A DNA stretch of 64,000 nt from a virus: the IMG/VR virus record IMGVR_UViG_3300025102_000012, positions 28,809 through 92,808 of that record, one strand, 5' to 3'. The position numbers were made by a program, and so were the translations under genes. The notes beneath the pieces are model-generated. The model saw only the letters and a program-made list of their open reading frames with translations. It was not told the origin of the DNA and did not search any database. Below, piece by piece: positions 8,678-19,504 of the stretch. Every line of letters starts with the position of its first letter. Positions within the stretch are counted from its first letter, which is position 1.

Positions 8678-11600
8678 TGGCGCTAAAACTATTTCAAAAG
8701 GGACAAAGTTCTAGCCTAACCAACTTTAACATTGATGTCCCTACTAATCCAAAAGCCACTACTGAAAGTGCTTCTTTATCGGGTAGAATATTTTCCGCTA
8801 TTTATCCCGATGATTCTACTTCAGATAATTTTGAAGAAATAATTAATGGTGCAGGTATTACTACACCATATTCTAACTTAACAACAACAAACGGATTTAG
8901 AATAAACTGTTATGATAGTACCTCTCAAGTAGGTATTCGTTTAAATTCTCTAAACATATCATCAGATTCTTTTGAATATTATGTATTAATTCATTCCGAT
9001 AATCATTTAAAGCATCACTTTGCTAAAATAACTGAAATAATAAAGAGCGATGTAACTGGTGATTCTTTTGATTTTACTCCTAAATTAGGAAATGAAATAC
9101 TAAAAGATACTAAATTTATGTTATTTAAATTCCCAAAAAATTCGACAGCAATAGCCGTAAGTGCAGGGTTATCTTTAGATTTACAAAATGAATTAATTAT
9201 ATCAAGACCACACTATTTTTTTAGATTAAGCACTGATAAAAAGGATGAATTAGACCACAATACTAAATATTTTATGAGAGTAAAAGACGGTTCATCTAGT
9301 CCTATTACATTAGATAATACAATTACTCTAAAGACTACTTTTTTAACAGCGCAGGATTATGATTTAGGACTAATAGATTATAGTAAATACACTCTTAAAG
9401 TTAAGATGGTAGACACTCTTAGGACACTAGATTTACAAGGAACTATTACTTTATCAGATGGTTCTATTTATAATATTGCTACTTCGGGTAGTCCCACTAT
9501 TACAAACTTAAATCCAACACTAGATACATCTCAAATATTTGTTGGTATGGCCATTAACCATGCAAGGTTTTCAGGAATACCTAAAATAGTTTCTATTGGA
9601 ACTAATGAGATAACACTATCTCAAAATGCTATTTCTACGGGAGTTAGCCCTATTCTATTTTTTAGTGGAAACGAAGGACAACAAAATAATACTCTTGATT
9701 ATACAGATTATAAAGATGCTTTTCCACATGCAAGAGCAGACGGTGATAACTTGTTATTACCTGTTTCTAATAACTTTACTTCAACTGGAGAAAGAAGATA
9801 TTTGCATTACGATTTCTCTCCGGAAAAATGTAATAAATTACCCAACGCTATGGATTCTATTATATACGAATCAGCAGGAAATAGAGGGGCTTTTGCTGAA
9901 GTAAAGGCAGTAGATTCATTTAGAATCCTTCCCAAGAAAATTGTAGAATTTAACAAACTAAAGGCTAGGCATATTTTACATAGAGGGACTTTATCAGATT
10001 TTAAAGAGTTTGATTGGGCTATTACAAATATATCTACTTTAACTATAACATTAGATACTAATAATGCTAATTTACATTTTGTGGCAGGTAATGAAATAAA
10101 AATTGGAAACTTAATTTGTTTGGTAGATTCAGTTACTACTGATACAATAGTTCTAGAATCTGCTTTTAGATTAGAAGAAGAAAGTACCTTTACTTCGGGA
10201 ACTCCGCCAATAACATCAACCGATAAAGTCTCTAGAAGGGCATATAATCATGCTAATAATACATTGATGACGGATTTAACTTTGGTAAGTGATAGAAGCG
10301 ATTCTTTATTTGTTACTTTTATAGATGTTAATTTTATAGAACACTACGCTACGGTAACAGCCGTTAATTCTAAACAAAAACTTTTGACTTTATCTCTAAA
10401 CAGTTCTGCTTATACTGCTAATCAAACTCTATTTATAGATGGGCAATATTTAATAGAATATCAAAAGTTTGATGGAGAAATAGAATCAATAGATTCTTAT
10501 CAACAAGATGGTCAAACTTTAATAGAATTAAAAGGTAGAAATAAATTTAATAAATTACTTTCACCTATAATAAACAAATCAACTCTATTTAGTGATGATA
10601 TATTATATTCTAGCGAAACCTTTTATTCAGAATTAGAAAGAATAAAAGATGGAGCCACTGATGCTTTTTTAACTGCAAGTTATGGTAGTGATTTCGTAAA
10701 TTTCACTGATAGTCTTGGTAATGGCATTTCTGTTACTACTTCTACTGGTGATAATCTTTTTATAAAAACAAAAGCAGGAAATATCAAATATGTTGGAAAA
10801 ATATTATCCGGCAGCAGCGGAGGCGGCGCTAAACAATTAGAAACACTAGCAAATACTCAAACTAGTATGGGTATTAATGGTGATGATACTATCGCAGTAT
10901 ATAAACAAAAGAAAAAGGAATATGTTTTCAATAAAGCGTTGGCTAGTAGTCATTTAGTTCCTTCTAGTACATCTCTATCAGGTTCTTCCAATAAAGGTGT
11001 TTTCTTTACAGGAGGAAGAAAATTAGTAGGTGGTAATGAAAGCACTAGATTAGTTGGTAGTTCATTCGATAATAATCCTAATGCGGTAGGTTATCACATT
11101 AGCAACATTAGAAATATGAAAAGCGACAACTTTTTTCAGTCTACATTAGGGAATGATGCGGATAGTGAAACTTATCAAAATTTTGATACAGTAAATACTC
11201 TTATGGATTTTACTGTTGTTAATGTTTCTAATAGCGGGGCTAATAAATTAGTGGAGATTGCTCCATATATACCTTTATCATTAGCCTCAATTAAACATAA
11301 TTACGCAAATACAAGAGACATTACTAATGCTACACAATTTAGTAGTCAAAATTTAGGAACAATAAGCGCTATTCAAGACACTTTTAAAATAGTAACTTTA
11401 GATTTTGGATTTTGTTCTACCAATGCTGACAAAAGAAGGCTTCATAATAAGCCATTATATGTTAGCACATTGGGACAAACAGACTATACTTTTGTAGGAT
11501 TTATTTTACAAGTAAATAGATACGGCACTACTGGTTCTTCTAAAACAATCATTTCTCTTGATAGGGGTGTTGTTGCTACTGTAGGACAGCAACTATCAAT

Positions 11601-14600
11601 TTTAGAACCGACTACTGCGGTTAGTGATAATGAATTTACCACTTCTGATAATAAATTAAATCACGAATTAAACATAATAAATGCAGGACATTTACATACC
11701 GGAAAAACAATTTCTTTGGTTCATCCTTCTTTTGGTGCAGATGGTCTTCCAAAAAACTTCGATGTGGATTTAGAAAACAGCGTAGCAAGCGTAGAAACTA
11801 CTAGTTTTAGGAAATATGGAGATTCTGTTTATAGATTATTTAACATAGAAAAGGGAGACATCAAAACAAAAGAACATGGATTATTGGGTTTATCAAGCAG
11901 ATTTTCAAAAGCAAGCGAACAAAAAGCAAGTGTTCCCTTTTATGCTTCCGGATATAGATTAGGGGCAGGTTATAATTACGAAAGTTCTTTTGATAATGGT
12001 TTACAGCCTGTAAATAAAATAACTACCCATAGCAATATTTATGCTTTGAACAATTTACCAATCGAAAGTAGGGGACAGGCAAGTGCAGGTTCTAGGTTCT
12101 TTGATAGTAATATTTTCCCTGCCGGAAATGAGGACTTTTCACTCTTCTTCCCAACCTTTGCGACTACCGATACCGAGCATGTTTCTCCAACAAATGATGA
12201 TTACCTAAAATTAGTTCCATATTCTGTTAAAGAATATTTGAATATTTTAGATATAAGCACTAAGAGAATGTTTTTGTTTTCTAATTGTGATATTTCTCCT
12301 TATTCTAGAAAAAGAACAACAAGCCTATTATTTGGAACTAAAACGATAGGCGACTACTCTATACTAGGGATAAAAGAACCCTTTTCATCCGGACGCTCCG
12401 ATGTAAAAGATGATGTATTATCTACTGAAACTATTAACCTAAATGACGATTCTTATTCTTCTAGTAACATTGTAGAAGCCAATAAAACCATAACTAACCT
12501 AAAGGGTTTTTCTATGATGAGGCTTACTGAAGTGTGTTTAGATTGGGCTTTTAATCAAGTAAATCCTGAATCACCAATAGATAAAAAAGCAACAATACCA
12601 CAATTAGATACCGCAGGTTATTCCTTTTCATCTATAGGAACTGGGATAACTGTTACTGCTAGTAATTATGAAGTTAATGCATTAGGTAATTATTCACAAA
12701 ACTCATTTGGGATATTAGCCGATGGCAATGCAAATTGGGCGGCTACTCCGGGTGGTGGTCATTCTTTGGTTGTAGGAGATATAATTACAGACGGTAATGG
12801 AAGATACATAGGAACTGTGGCGAGTTTTGCATCACCGGGAGCAACAACCAATTCAGTTTGTATGTTAGATAGAATACCATACAGAACAGATGGTGATAAT
12901 TACTTTACCGGACAAGTATTCAAAATAAGAAGAAGTGATATTCTTACAGATTTACAAATCAACGGTAAAGGAGGTGTAGATACCTTTACTTCAGTAGAAG
13001 AAGATATTCATATGTTTAAATCGGCTTTTATGAGTCGTGGAAAGTTTGAATTTATGAAACAAAAAGTTGCCTTTACTGTTAGTGCCACAGCAAATGACAT
13101 AGATACTGGTTCTGAGTTTCTATTAATAACATTACCAAAAGAAGACGGCACTACTGCTAATTTTTACATTTATTATAGTATTGGTGGGAGTAGTGCGCCT
13201 TCTTCTCATGCATCTACATATCCCACTTACGGCCTTATTGAAGTCCCTATTGATGGAATAAATAGCGTTGCTTATTCAGACAAACAGGCAAGACTATTAG
13301 CATTATATAATGCTCTAATAGGTAACTCAACTTTTATGTCCCATGTATACAGTATTGGTCATGCAAGCAATACCATACATCTAATTCCTGTAATAACTGT
13401 TGAGGCTTTTAATAATCCTACAATTTTTGATATGACTGGTTTTCCTACTAATCCTATTGGTGAATATTCTGCACCTACCTCTACAATGGGAGGAGTTCAC
13501 AAAATGGGATATGGTCAAGATGGGACTGTTAGTTTCAACAATGATGAGATATTAAATACAGCAATAATTATAACTGGTTCACATACTTTTAGTGCAGGAG
13601 AAGGCTATGGAGGAAGTAAAGATAGTTCTTGGCGACAAAAATCCGATGAAACATTAGGTGGTAAAATAACAGATGAATCTTATATTATGCATTCTGTTTT
13701 ACCAATTACTACTAATTTAAATCAAGCACGAATATTTTATCCATTTAGTATTTTTAGATGGTTGGCTAATCTTCCTAAAAGTGACAAAACCATATCTAGT
13801 AAAGGTCTTGGTCTAAGAACAACAACTACTGGGTATTGGGAATTCCTCTACAAATTCTTTAATACGGTGTGTTTAGAAAGGTATGATATTGAGGATAATG
13901 TTGGTGCTAAGGCCGTAGCAGGAATGTCTACACCTTATATTAGAGGAATATTTAGAAAAGAATACACAACTTCATTGAATAAAGCACTGTATGGAATAAA
14001 TTATCTTGGAGGTAGTTTTGGTGATTTATTAGTCACTGAAGCCAATACCATAACAAAAGCCGGTACTAGTGTATTTCCTAGAGAAAGATTTCAATTGACT
14101 GATAATCAAGAATTCGCACTAAAAGAATTTGACGGTAATCCTTCAACAACTGGATATAATCAAGAACTAAGAGAGGCTGATGGTGCTTTAACAGTATTTA
14201 AGCCAAAACTATTTGTTAGTGCTGATGTGTTTGCGACAGAATCAACACAAATAGGTCTAGGAAACCATACTCAATATAAATACACTTTTACTAGTGGGAA
14301 TTATCGTGGTGCATCTACAAATGTTTCTCAATACACTTGGTTAAATTTTGTAGATTTAACTGGTTGTTATTTAGCCTCTAGCCGAGGAAAGAAATATAGA
14401 ACAGATGGTTCCTCTACAATTACAGACACAACCGGACTTAGTGTTCCGTCTTCTAAAACAACCGACTATACACCCGAAACATTAGCCTATGTTTTATCAC
14501 ATGAATTAGATACTACTAATGCAGTAAATAAACACATTATTATTGTAGATAAACGATTGAATACAAATGAACTTTATTCATTATTACAGCCAAACCACAG

Positions 14601-15984
14601 ATTCTCACATAGTTTTAGTCCCAACAATATTAGATTGAATGAACTTTCAAGCAAATATACAAAGTTAGCAAATGAAAATTCTATGTATAAAAACATTAAA
14701 AATTACTCGGCTTTATCTAATGCTTTAGAAATAAACGGAGAAAGAGAAGGTGTAATGTCAATGTATGTTATTGCTGATATAGACGGACAAACTAATAGTG
14801 GAGAAATAGTGATACGCAACCCAAATACTCTCTCAGATAATAATGAAAGTATTATTGATTTACCTCCTAATATGATAATCAGTGATGGAGAAAACACACA
14901 TAAAGTATCAGTAGAGATGGAAAATTTAGGAGACACTATTGGGTATTATCTTTCTTTATCGGATATGTATGACCTAAAAGGAATAATAAGTTTAACAGAA
15001 TCTATTACTTTAACAGTAGGAAAAGAATTCGATAGCGAATCAAAGAGATGTTTAATTGGTTCCGGAGTAAAAATATGCAATGAAGCAGAAGACTTGATTA
15101 ACAATCTATTAGAAGAGGAAGGATTAGAATTTAATTTAGATTCTGTTGATTATCCTTTATTTGTTGCTCCAAACTTTCAAGGCTCAACGCTTATGGATGC
15201 TTTACACTTTTTAACAGAAAAGAAAGATAAAACTATTGTTTATGAAAATGATTTGTTTTCTATAAAAGATAAAGAATCTAATGATTTCTTTTCTAACATA
15301 TTGATTAACGATACAGGAGAGTATCAGATACTAGAATATGAAAAAGTTAGAACTACTTTTGACTTACACAATGAAATTATAGTTTATGGAAATAGTCATA
15401 AAGCAACTAAAAAGGATTTAAGAAGCATACAGAAAAGAGGAAGAAAAACTCTAGAAGTTTTTGAAAGAGAATTAATTACTCAAGATGAAGTAAATAAAAG
15501 AGCAAAAAACCTTCTAAAGATTCATTCTACACTCAATACCAAATTAATAATCACTGTCAGTTCTAAAGGATTAGGACAACTAAAAGCAGGAGACTTAATT
15601 CAAGTACAAATAGAAAGAGAGAATATAGAAAGAGGTCAATTTTTAGTATTGCAAATAGAGCATAAGATGACTGGTCTATTAAAATTAGAACTAGGAAGAT
15701 ACTCAAAGCAATTAGAAGATAGATTTGCAGAACTACTAATTGCTAATAAGAAAACTAATTCAGCCATTCGCAATCAAAAATTCAGTGAACCGACTACTGG
15801 CTTTGACTTCATAGATAACACAAGCGTTAAAGAAATAAGGTTGCACATTAGAAAAAGAACAACTAGTGGAACAGTATTAACATTAGGTTTTGGAACAACC
15901 CTAAATACAAGCACTATAGAACTAGGGTTTGAAGGTGGGGGCAGTATCACTCTCACCACTTTGATTGATGAGGATTTGCTATGA
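8677..15984 (+). CDS. Giant baseplate hub / tail-associated protein
   Basis: This single frame of 2,435 residues is the largest gene in the window. Most of it is Ser/Thr/Asn-rich beta sequence, as in receptor-contacting tail proteins. The C-terminal 400 residues read differently: ICNEAEDLINNLLEEEGLEF, LMDALHFLTEKKDKTIVYEN, LKAGDLIQVQIERENIERGQ, VLQIEHKMTG. This pattern of a short-loop beta domain plus a late-control-D-like region is known from baseplate hub proteins (gp27/gpD type), which cap the tube. I therefore read it as a hub with a very long N-terminal arm. It overlaps both neighbours by 1-4 bases, so the genes are translationally coupled. Confidence 0.65.
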   Translation: MALKLFQKGQSSSLTNFNIDVPTNPKATTESASLSGRIFSAIYPDDSTSDNFEEIINGAGITTPYSNLTTTNGFRINCYDSTSQVGIRLNSLNISSDSFEYYVLIHSDNHLKHHFAKITEIIKSDVTGDSFDFTPKLGNEILKDTKFMLFKFPKNSTAIAVSAGLSLDLQNELIISRPHYFFRLSTDKKDELDHNTKYFMRVKDGSSSPITLDNTITLKTTFLTAQDYDLGLIDYSKYTLKVKMVDTLRTLDLQGTITLSDGSIYNIATSGSPTITNLNPTLDTSQIFVGMAINHARFSGIPKIVSIGTNEITLSQNAISTGVSPILFFSGNEGQQNNTLDYTDYKDAFPHARADGDNLLLPVSNNFTSTGERRYLHYDFSPEKCNKLPNAMDSIIYESAGNRGAFAEVKAVDSFRILPKKIVEFNKLKARHILHRGTLSDFKEFDWAITNISTLTITLDTNNANLHFVAGNEIKIGNLICLVDSVTTDTIVLESAFRLEEESTFTSGTPPITSTDKVSRRAYNHANNTLMTDLTLVSDRSDSLFVTFIDVNFIEHYATVTAVNSKQKLLTLSLNSSAYTANQTLFIDGQYLIEYQKFDGEIESIDSYQQDGQTLIELKGRNKFNKLLSPIINKSTLFSDDILYSSETFYSELERIKDGATDAFLTASYGSDFVNFTDSLGNGISVTTSTGDNLFIKTKAGNIKYVGKILSGSSGGGAKQLETLANTQTSMGINGDDTIAVYKQKKKEYVFNKALASSHLVPSSTSLSGSSNKGVFFTGGRKLVGGNESTRLVGSSFDNNPNAVGYHISNIRNMKSDNFFQSTLGNDADSETYQNFDTVNTLMDFTVVNVSNSGANKLVEIAPYIPLSLASIKHNYANTRDITNATQFSSQNLGTISAIQDTFKIVTLDFGFCSTNADKRRLHNKPLYVSTLGQTDYTFVGFILQVNRYGTTGSSKTIISLDRGVVATVGQQLSILEPTTAVSDNEFTTSDNKLNHELNIINAGHLHTGKTISLVHPSFGADGLPKNFDVDLENSVASVETTSFRKYGDSVYRLFNIEKGDIKTKEHGLLGLSSRFSKASEQKASVPFYASGYRLGAGYNYESSFDNGLQPVNKITTHSNIYALNNLPIESRGQASAGSRFFDSNIFPAGNEDFSLFFPTFATTDTEHVSPTNDDYLKLVPYSVKEYLNILDISTKRMFLFSNCDISPYSRKRTTSLLFGTKTIGDYSILGIKEPFSSGRSDVKDDVLSTETINLNDDSYSSSNIVEANKTITNLKGFSMMRLTEVCLDWAFNQVNPESPIDKKATIPQLDTAGYSFSSIGTGITVTASNYEVNALGNYSQNSFGILADGNANWAATPGGGHSLVVGDIITDGNGRYIGTVASFASPGATTNSVCMLDRIPYRTDGDNYFTGQVFKIRRSDILTDLQINGKGGVDTFTSVEEDIHMFKSAFMSRGKFEFMKQKVAFTVSATANDIDTGSEFLLITLPKEDGTTANFYIYYSIGGSSAPSSHASTYPTYGLIEVPIDGINSVAYSDKQARLLALYNALIGNSTFMSHVYSIGHASNTIHLIPVITVEAFNNPTIFDMTGFPTNPIGEYSAPTSTMGGVHKMGYGQDGTVSFNNDEILNTAIIITGSHTFSAGEGYGGSKDSSWRQKSDETLGGKITDESYIMHSVLPITTNLNQARIFYPFSIFRWLANLPKSDKTISSKGLGLRTTTTGYWEFLYKFFNTVCLERYDIEDNVGAKAVAGMSTPYIRGIFRKEYTTSLNKALYGINYLGGSFGDLLVTEANTITKAGTSVFPRERFQLTDNQEFALKEFDGNPSTTGYNQELREADGALTVFKPKLFVSADVFATESTQIGLGNHTQYKYTFTSGNYRGASTNVSQYTWLNFVDLTGCYLASSRGKKYRTDGSSTITDTTGLSVPSSKTTDYTPETLAYVLSHELDTTNAVNKHIIIVDKRLNTNELYSLLQPNHRFSHSFSPNNIRLNELSSKYTKLANENSMYKNIKNYSALSNALEINGEREGVMSMYVIADIDGQTNSGEIVIRNPNTLSDNNESIIDLPPNMIISDGENTHKVSVEMENLGDTIGYYLSLSDMYDLKGIISLTESITLTVGKEFDSESKRCLIGSGVKICNEAEDLINNLLEEEGLEFNLDSVDYPLFVAPNFQGSTLMDALHFLTEKKDKTIVYENDLFSIKDKESNDFFSNILINDTGEYQILEYEKVRTTFDLHNEIIVYGNSHKATKKDLRSIQKRGRKTLEVFERELITQDEVNKRAKNLLKIHSTLNTKLIITVSSKGLGQLKAGDLIQVQIERENIERGQFLVLQIEHKMTGLLKLELGRYSKQLEDRFAELLIANKKTNSAIRNQKFSEPTTGFDFIDNTSVKEIRLHIRKRTTSGTVLTLGFGTTLNTSTIELGFEGGGSITLTTLIDEDLL

Positions 15985-16331
15985 TAACAAACAAATTAAG
16001 AGAACTTTTGGCTACACAAGTAAAAACATTAGCAGATGCTGGTAGTGGTCAAGTTGGCTACGGAGGCAACTCTACAAGTCCGTTCTCTAGTGTTCTTGAT
16101 GTACCTGCGGGAGTGGGTGTTCCAGTATCAATAGTAACAGCAAATGCTGATGAAAATGTTATTGAAATAAAAGCAAGCGTTGATGGCGCAAATGTTACTG
16201 GGCGTGTTTTAAGAGAACTGGGTATTTTTGATGGGTCATCAAACATGCTTACTAGAGTTAATTTTGACGGTATCGGGCCATTTTCAGCAGGAGAAACAAT
16301 TGAATTTTTTATAACGATAGAGGTAGAATAA
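15981..16331 (+). CDS. Small tail-fibre attachment protein
   Basis: This 116-residue protein overlaps the hub gene stop (ATGA). The pattern GRVLRELGIFDGSSNMLTRV followed by a beta strand and FITIEVE recalls the N-terminal domains of phage tail-collar fibre proteins (DUF3751-like), which dock fibres to the baseplate. It lies between hub and the large fibre gene. The family name is tentative. Confidence 0.5.
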   Translation: MITNKLRELLATQVKTLADAGSGQVGYGGNSTSPFSSVLDVPAGVGVPVSIVTANADENVIEIKASVDGANVTGRVLRELGIFDGSSNMLTRVNFDGIGPFSAGETIEFFITIEVE

Positions 16332-16332
16332 T

Positions 16333-18489
16333 ATGAGCCAAACAGAAAACAATAAACATAAATTTACACAAAGTTCAACTGGATTAACTTTGTCAGAAAT
16401 ACAAGACGGTGTTGATTTTCCGCATACTGGACTATTAAAATCACTACTTCAAACCGCCAAAGGAAACCATGTAGTTAAAACAGGAAATGGTAATTCAAAT
16501 GATGATTTTGCTATAACTAGAAGTAATTCTACAACTATAACGGTAAAAGGAGGTTCTTATTATAGGAATAATAAATTACACACTATTACTGATTCTGATG
16601 CTTCTCCTACGGTTACTCTTACTTTAGGATTTACTACGGCTAATGCTTATCATCTTTTAGTAATAAACGAAGCAGGTCAATTCGCAATAAGAAATCCAAC
16701 TGCCGCAAATAAAGTAGCAGATACAGAATTGAATGATGTTATTGTTGCCGTATTAACTTATACGGGTGCTGATATTCATGTTCAATACTTAACAAATGAC
16801 AAATCTGCTAATTCTTTGAGTATTGCTCATGATAATGGAGGTTCACAAGCGACGGCTGTTTATACTGAAGTTGGTGAAATAGCGCATGACTCAGCAACAA
16901 ATGGAGTTAAATTCAAAGTAACAGCAGGTGATTTAACAATTGAAAATGATGCGGCTGATGGCGATATTATCTTCAAAGGTAACGATTCAGATGGAACTGC
17001 TGATTTAACTGCATTAAGTCTTAATATGAGTCTTAATGGAAAGGCTACATTTAGCGGAGATGTTGTTTCGGGTACAACAACATTAACTGGCGGTAGTGTT
17101 GCTAATGAAGGCAATAATAGAGTCACTACCTCTACTGGTAGTAATGGTGATTTAAATGCAGAAGCAAACTTAGTTTTTGATGGTTCTAGTTTAGGAATAG
17201 GAACTGCAACTCCGGGATTTACATTAGATGTAGTAGGAGGAATTAGGTCTAGTCTTAATATGTTTTCACAGACAGACATTTCAGCAAGTAATGGAACTGT
17301 TAGTGGAGATAATATAGCAGCAACAACTAATCTTTCTAATAGCGGTTCAAGAACCAAAAGCAAATTAAAAGCCGCTAGAGTACAAGGACATGCTGCTGCA
17401 TCTGTATATGCCCATGCAACTATAAGTCAAGCGGTACAACATGGCGGTTTAATTGATGCCGCAAAAGAAATATATTATGTTGGTATGAATACTAATAGTG
17501 GTGCCTCTCATCAAAATACTCTTCTAAATGGTATACCTGTAAATGCCGGTAGCAATAACCCTTCAGATTTTTATACAATAACAGAAGCAAATTACAATGT
17601 ATTGAATTCCGGTGATGTAGTAAATGGCCATACTTATGTTGCAGAAAGTGTTTTTGGAGGCGGAGCAATATTTGTAGGTTTAGTAGCGCCTGAATATGCA
17701 TCGGATAAGGAAGTAATAATACATAATGTAACAGGGTTTGCATTATATGTTATTGCTATTAATCCTGCTATAGACCCAAGCAATTTTGACCACATAGCAA
17801 GAAATAGATTTAATGGAGGTTATCATCATCATACTCAGTTTGCTAATGTTACTGGTAATGATAGGCTTTTTGATTTAGGAAGACTATTATTAGGAGCGCC
17901 TTCTGCTTCTAATTTTAATTTTTCACCGGGCATACCAGTAGCGCCACATAATAATCCTTACAATAAAGATGCTATTCTAATAAAACCAAGAGAATCAGTA
18001 AGGCTAACTGCAATGAAATCCTCAACAGGAGAAGGCGGTACTAACTTTGAAACAGATTGGCATATTCAACAAGGACTATTAAATGTTTTTTCCGGAGACT
18101 TTCTATCTTCTCAATGGATGATTACTTCTTCTTCTAGTGGTACTGATAAAGCACAAATGGTAGAATTATTAGATTCATTTATGCATGTTCCTGTACATTA
18201 TACTGGAACAACTTTTATTTGCGAAGGAGATAATGAAATAGTATTGCCCAATTATCCCGAAGATGGTACACAATTTGCTTTTTTATGTATACAAGGTACG
18301 ACAACAATTACTTTACCAACAACATCAAACGCAATTTCTCAATTTGGGCAAAATATGCTTCCTCCTTCTTTTTTTGAAGTAGGTACAAACCCTGCTTCAA
18401 GTATAACTTTAACTGCCGGAGATGCTCGTACTTTTGTTCATTATACTTCTCAAATCGCTAGTACAAGAGGCTATCAAGTAATAGGTTGA
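16333..18489 (+). CDS. Putative tail fibre
   Basis: This 718-residue protein starts one base after the previous stop. The N-terminal part (SQTENNKHKFTQSSTGLTLS, then strands such as SNSTTITVKGGSYYRNNKLH) looks like a collar-type attachment and stalk. Residues about 280-310 contain a G-I-G-T-x-T-P-x-x-x-L-D-V-x-G-G motif, which is common at repeat units of trimeric fibres. The C-terminal 350 residues include a His-rich stretch (GGYHHHTQF) and aromatic beta sequence, probably the receptor-binding head. It is the likely host-range determinant. Confidence 0.6.
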   Translation: MSQTENNKHKFTQSSTGLTLSEIQDGVDFPHTGLLKSLLQTAKGNHVVKTGNGNSNDDFAITRSNSTTITVKGGSYYRNNKLHTITDSDASPTVTLTLGFTTANAYHLLVINEAGQFAIRNPTAANKVADTELNDVIVAVLTYTGADIHVQYLTNDKSANSLSIAHDNGGSQATAVYTEVGEIAHDSATNGVKFKVTAGDLTIENDAADGDIIFKGNDSDGTADLTALSLNMSLNGKATFSGDVVSGTTTLTGGSVANEGNNRVTTSTGSNGDLNAEANLVFDGSSLGIGTATPGFTLDVVGGIRSSLNMFSQTDISASNGTVSGDNIAATTNLSNSGSRTKSKLKAARVQGHAAASVYAHATISQAVQHGGLIDAAKEIYYVGMNTNSGASHQNTLLNGIPVNAGSNNPSDFYTITEANYNVLNSGDVVNGHTYVAESVFGGGAIFVGLVAPEYASDKEVIIHNVTGFALYVIAINPAIDPSNFDHIARNRFNGGYHHHTQFANVTGNDRLFDLGRLLLGAPSASNFNFSPGIPVAPHNNPYNKDAILIKPRESVRLTAMKSSTGEGGTNFETDWHIQQGLLNVFSGDFLSSQWMITSSSSGTDKAQMVELLDSFMHVPVHYTGTTFICEGDNEIVLPNYPEDGTQFAFLCIQGTTTITLPTTSNAISQFGQNMLPPSFFEVGTNPASSITLTAGDARTFVHYTSQIASTRGYQVIG

Positions 18490-18494
18490 TTAAA

Positions 18495-19154
18495 ATGAAT
18501 CCACTTTTTCTTATTACTAAAGGCATTAAAGCCAAAAAGAAAAGATTAGCAGGAGGAGGAGGCGGCGGTGGTATTTCTGCTGGAACTAAATTAATCGCAC
18601 GAACAAGTAAAGTTAGCCCGGTTACAAATCATGCTGAAGTAGTTTTACAAATAGAAGATATGACCAACGGACAATTCCATGTAGACCCAATAAGCGGTTC
18701 TTTAATTAGAAATGTTGTTGTTAGTGATGCTGTTGCCATTTCTAATTCTGTTGCTGGAACTTCGGCAGTATTAACTAATGGTACTGCTACATTAAGTATT
18801 GGTAATGATTATGAAATAAGACCTGACGCTTTTTATGGTAGTGCTAGTTCAGCAAGCCCCACAGGAACAGAACAATTAACTGTTTCAGTAATACAAGATA
18901 CTGCTAATAATGTATCAAATGGTCATGTTGGCATTGGTGGACTTAATCTTGCTGGCGGTCTAACTTTTAGTTTAAGCCACCCATATAGGTCAACTTTTAA
19001 TATAGGTAATATAGGAATTAGTTCTAATGCTTTAGCAGGAAATCTTACTTTTAAATTACAAATAGTAGGAGGAACAACCGATACAGATGCAAATGTACTT
19101 GCTGGAACTGCGGCAACTTCCGATAGTTATTATTTGAGGGTAATTTTACAATGA
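18495..19154 (+). CDS. Accessory fibre or tip protein with poly-glycine linker
   Basis: I chose ATG 18495 (219 residues); a TTG at 18486 in the same frame lies inside the previous gene. After a basic start (ITKGIKAKKKRLA) there is a run of seven Gly, then Ser/Thr/Ala-rich beta sequence. The poly-Gly hinge between a short anchor and a beta domain fits a small fibre or decoration protein. It is probably the last big gene of the tail operon. No family is recognised. Confidence 0.5.
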   Translation: MNPLFLITKGIKAKKKRLAGGGGGGGISAGTKLIARTSKVSPVTNHAEVVLQIEDMTNGQFHVDPISGSLIRNVVVSDAVAISNSVAGTSAVLTNGTATLSIGNDYEIRPDAFYGSASSASPTGTEQLTVSVIQDTANNVSNGHVGIGGLNLAGGLTFSLSHPYRSTFNIGNIGISSNALAGNLTFKLQIVGGTTDTDANVLAGTAATSDSYYLRVILQ

Positions 19155-19166
19155 AGTTTTGATTTT

Positions 19167-19292
19167 ATGTTTATTAAACTATTAATATACTTTTTACTTA
19201 GTTTTATCGTTGGTTATTTAACAGTTAGCGCACTATTAGTTGAAAATAAACCATTAGGTTTTATTATTTTAGAAGAAAAAAATCTTGATTAG
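19167..19292 (+). CDS. Small membrane protein at the end of the tail operon
   Basis: This 41-residue frame begins 12 bases after the preceding stop and consists of one hydrophobic segment (LLIYFLLSFIVGYLTVSALL) followed by a short charged tail (LEEKNLD). It could be a holin-like or other membrane peptide. It has no strong ribosome site but may be coupled to the upstream gene. It ends about 50 bases before a strong hairpin. Confidence 0.45.
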   Translation: MFIKLLIYFLLSFIVGYLTVSALLVENKPLGFIILEEKNLD

Positions 19293-19343
19293 CCCAACAA
19301 AATTGAATTTTAAGTGTTTTTTTAAAAAGACCAAAAAAAAATC

Positions 19344-19370
19344 GAGGGCGGGGCTTATGCCCCTACCCTC
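19344..19370. terminator. Bidirectional terminator between convergent blocks
   Basis: GAGGGCGGGGC at 19344-19354 pairs with GCCCC-TA-CCCTC at 19359-19370 around TTAT. This is the most GC-rich spot for kilobases. On its left lies a run of nine A, which becomes a U-tract for the minus-strand transcript. It separates the plus-strand tail operon from the minus-strand replication operon. Confidence 0.7.
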
Positions 19371-19504
19371 TTATTAGACCAAATGGCTAAACAATTTCTA
19401 CATTCCCATAATTTAATTTGTTCGTTTGAACCAACATAAAAACCAAGTATTCTTTTGGCTACTGTTGCTTCTTTACAATACGGACAAATTTGTTTAAGGC
19501 TCAT
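19355..19504 (-). CDS. Zinc-ribbon mini-protein
   Basis: This 49-residue protein has two Cys pairs, C-P-Y-C near the start (ICPYCKEATVAKRI) and C-R-N-C (WECRNCLAIWSN), that would form one zinc ribbon. It is the last gene of the minus-strand block and its stop codon lies inside the terminator hairpin. It overlaps the preceding small membrane gene by 11 bases. It probably binds nucleic acid or protein; the exact role is unknown. Confidence 0.65.
   Translation of the reverse strand: MSLKQICPYCKEATVAKRILGFYVGSNEQIKLWECRNCLAIWSNKRVGA

Noticed and set aside
16860-17363. A 167-residue open frame opposite the fibre gene
   Set aside because: It is an antisense shadow of a repetitive fibre sequence.
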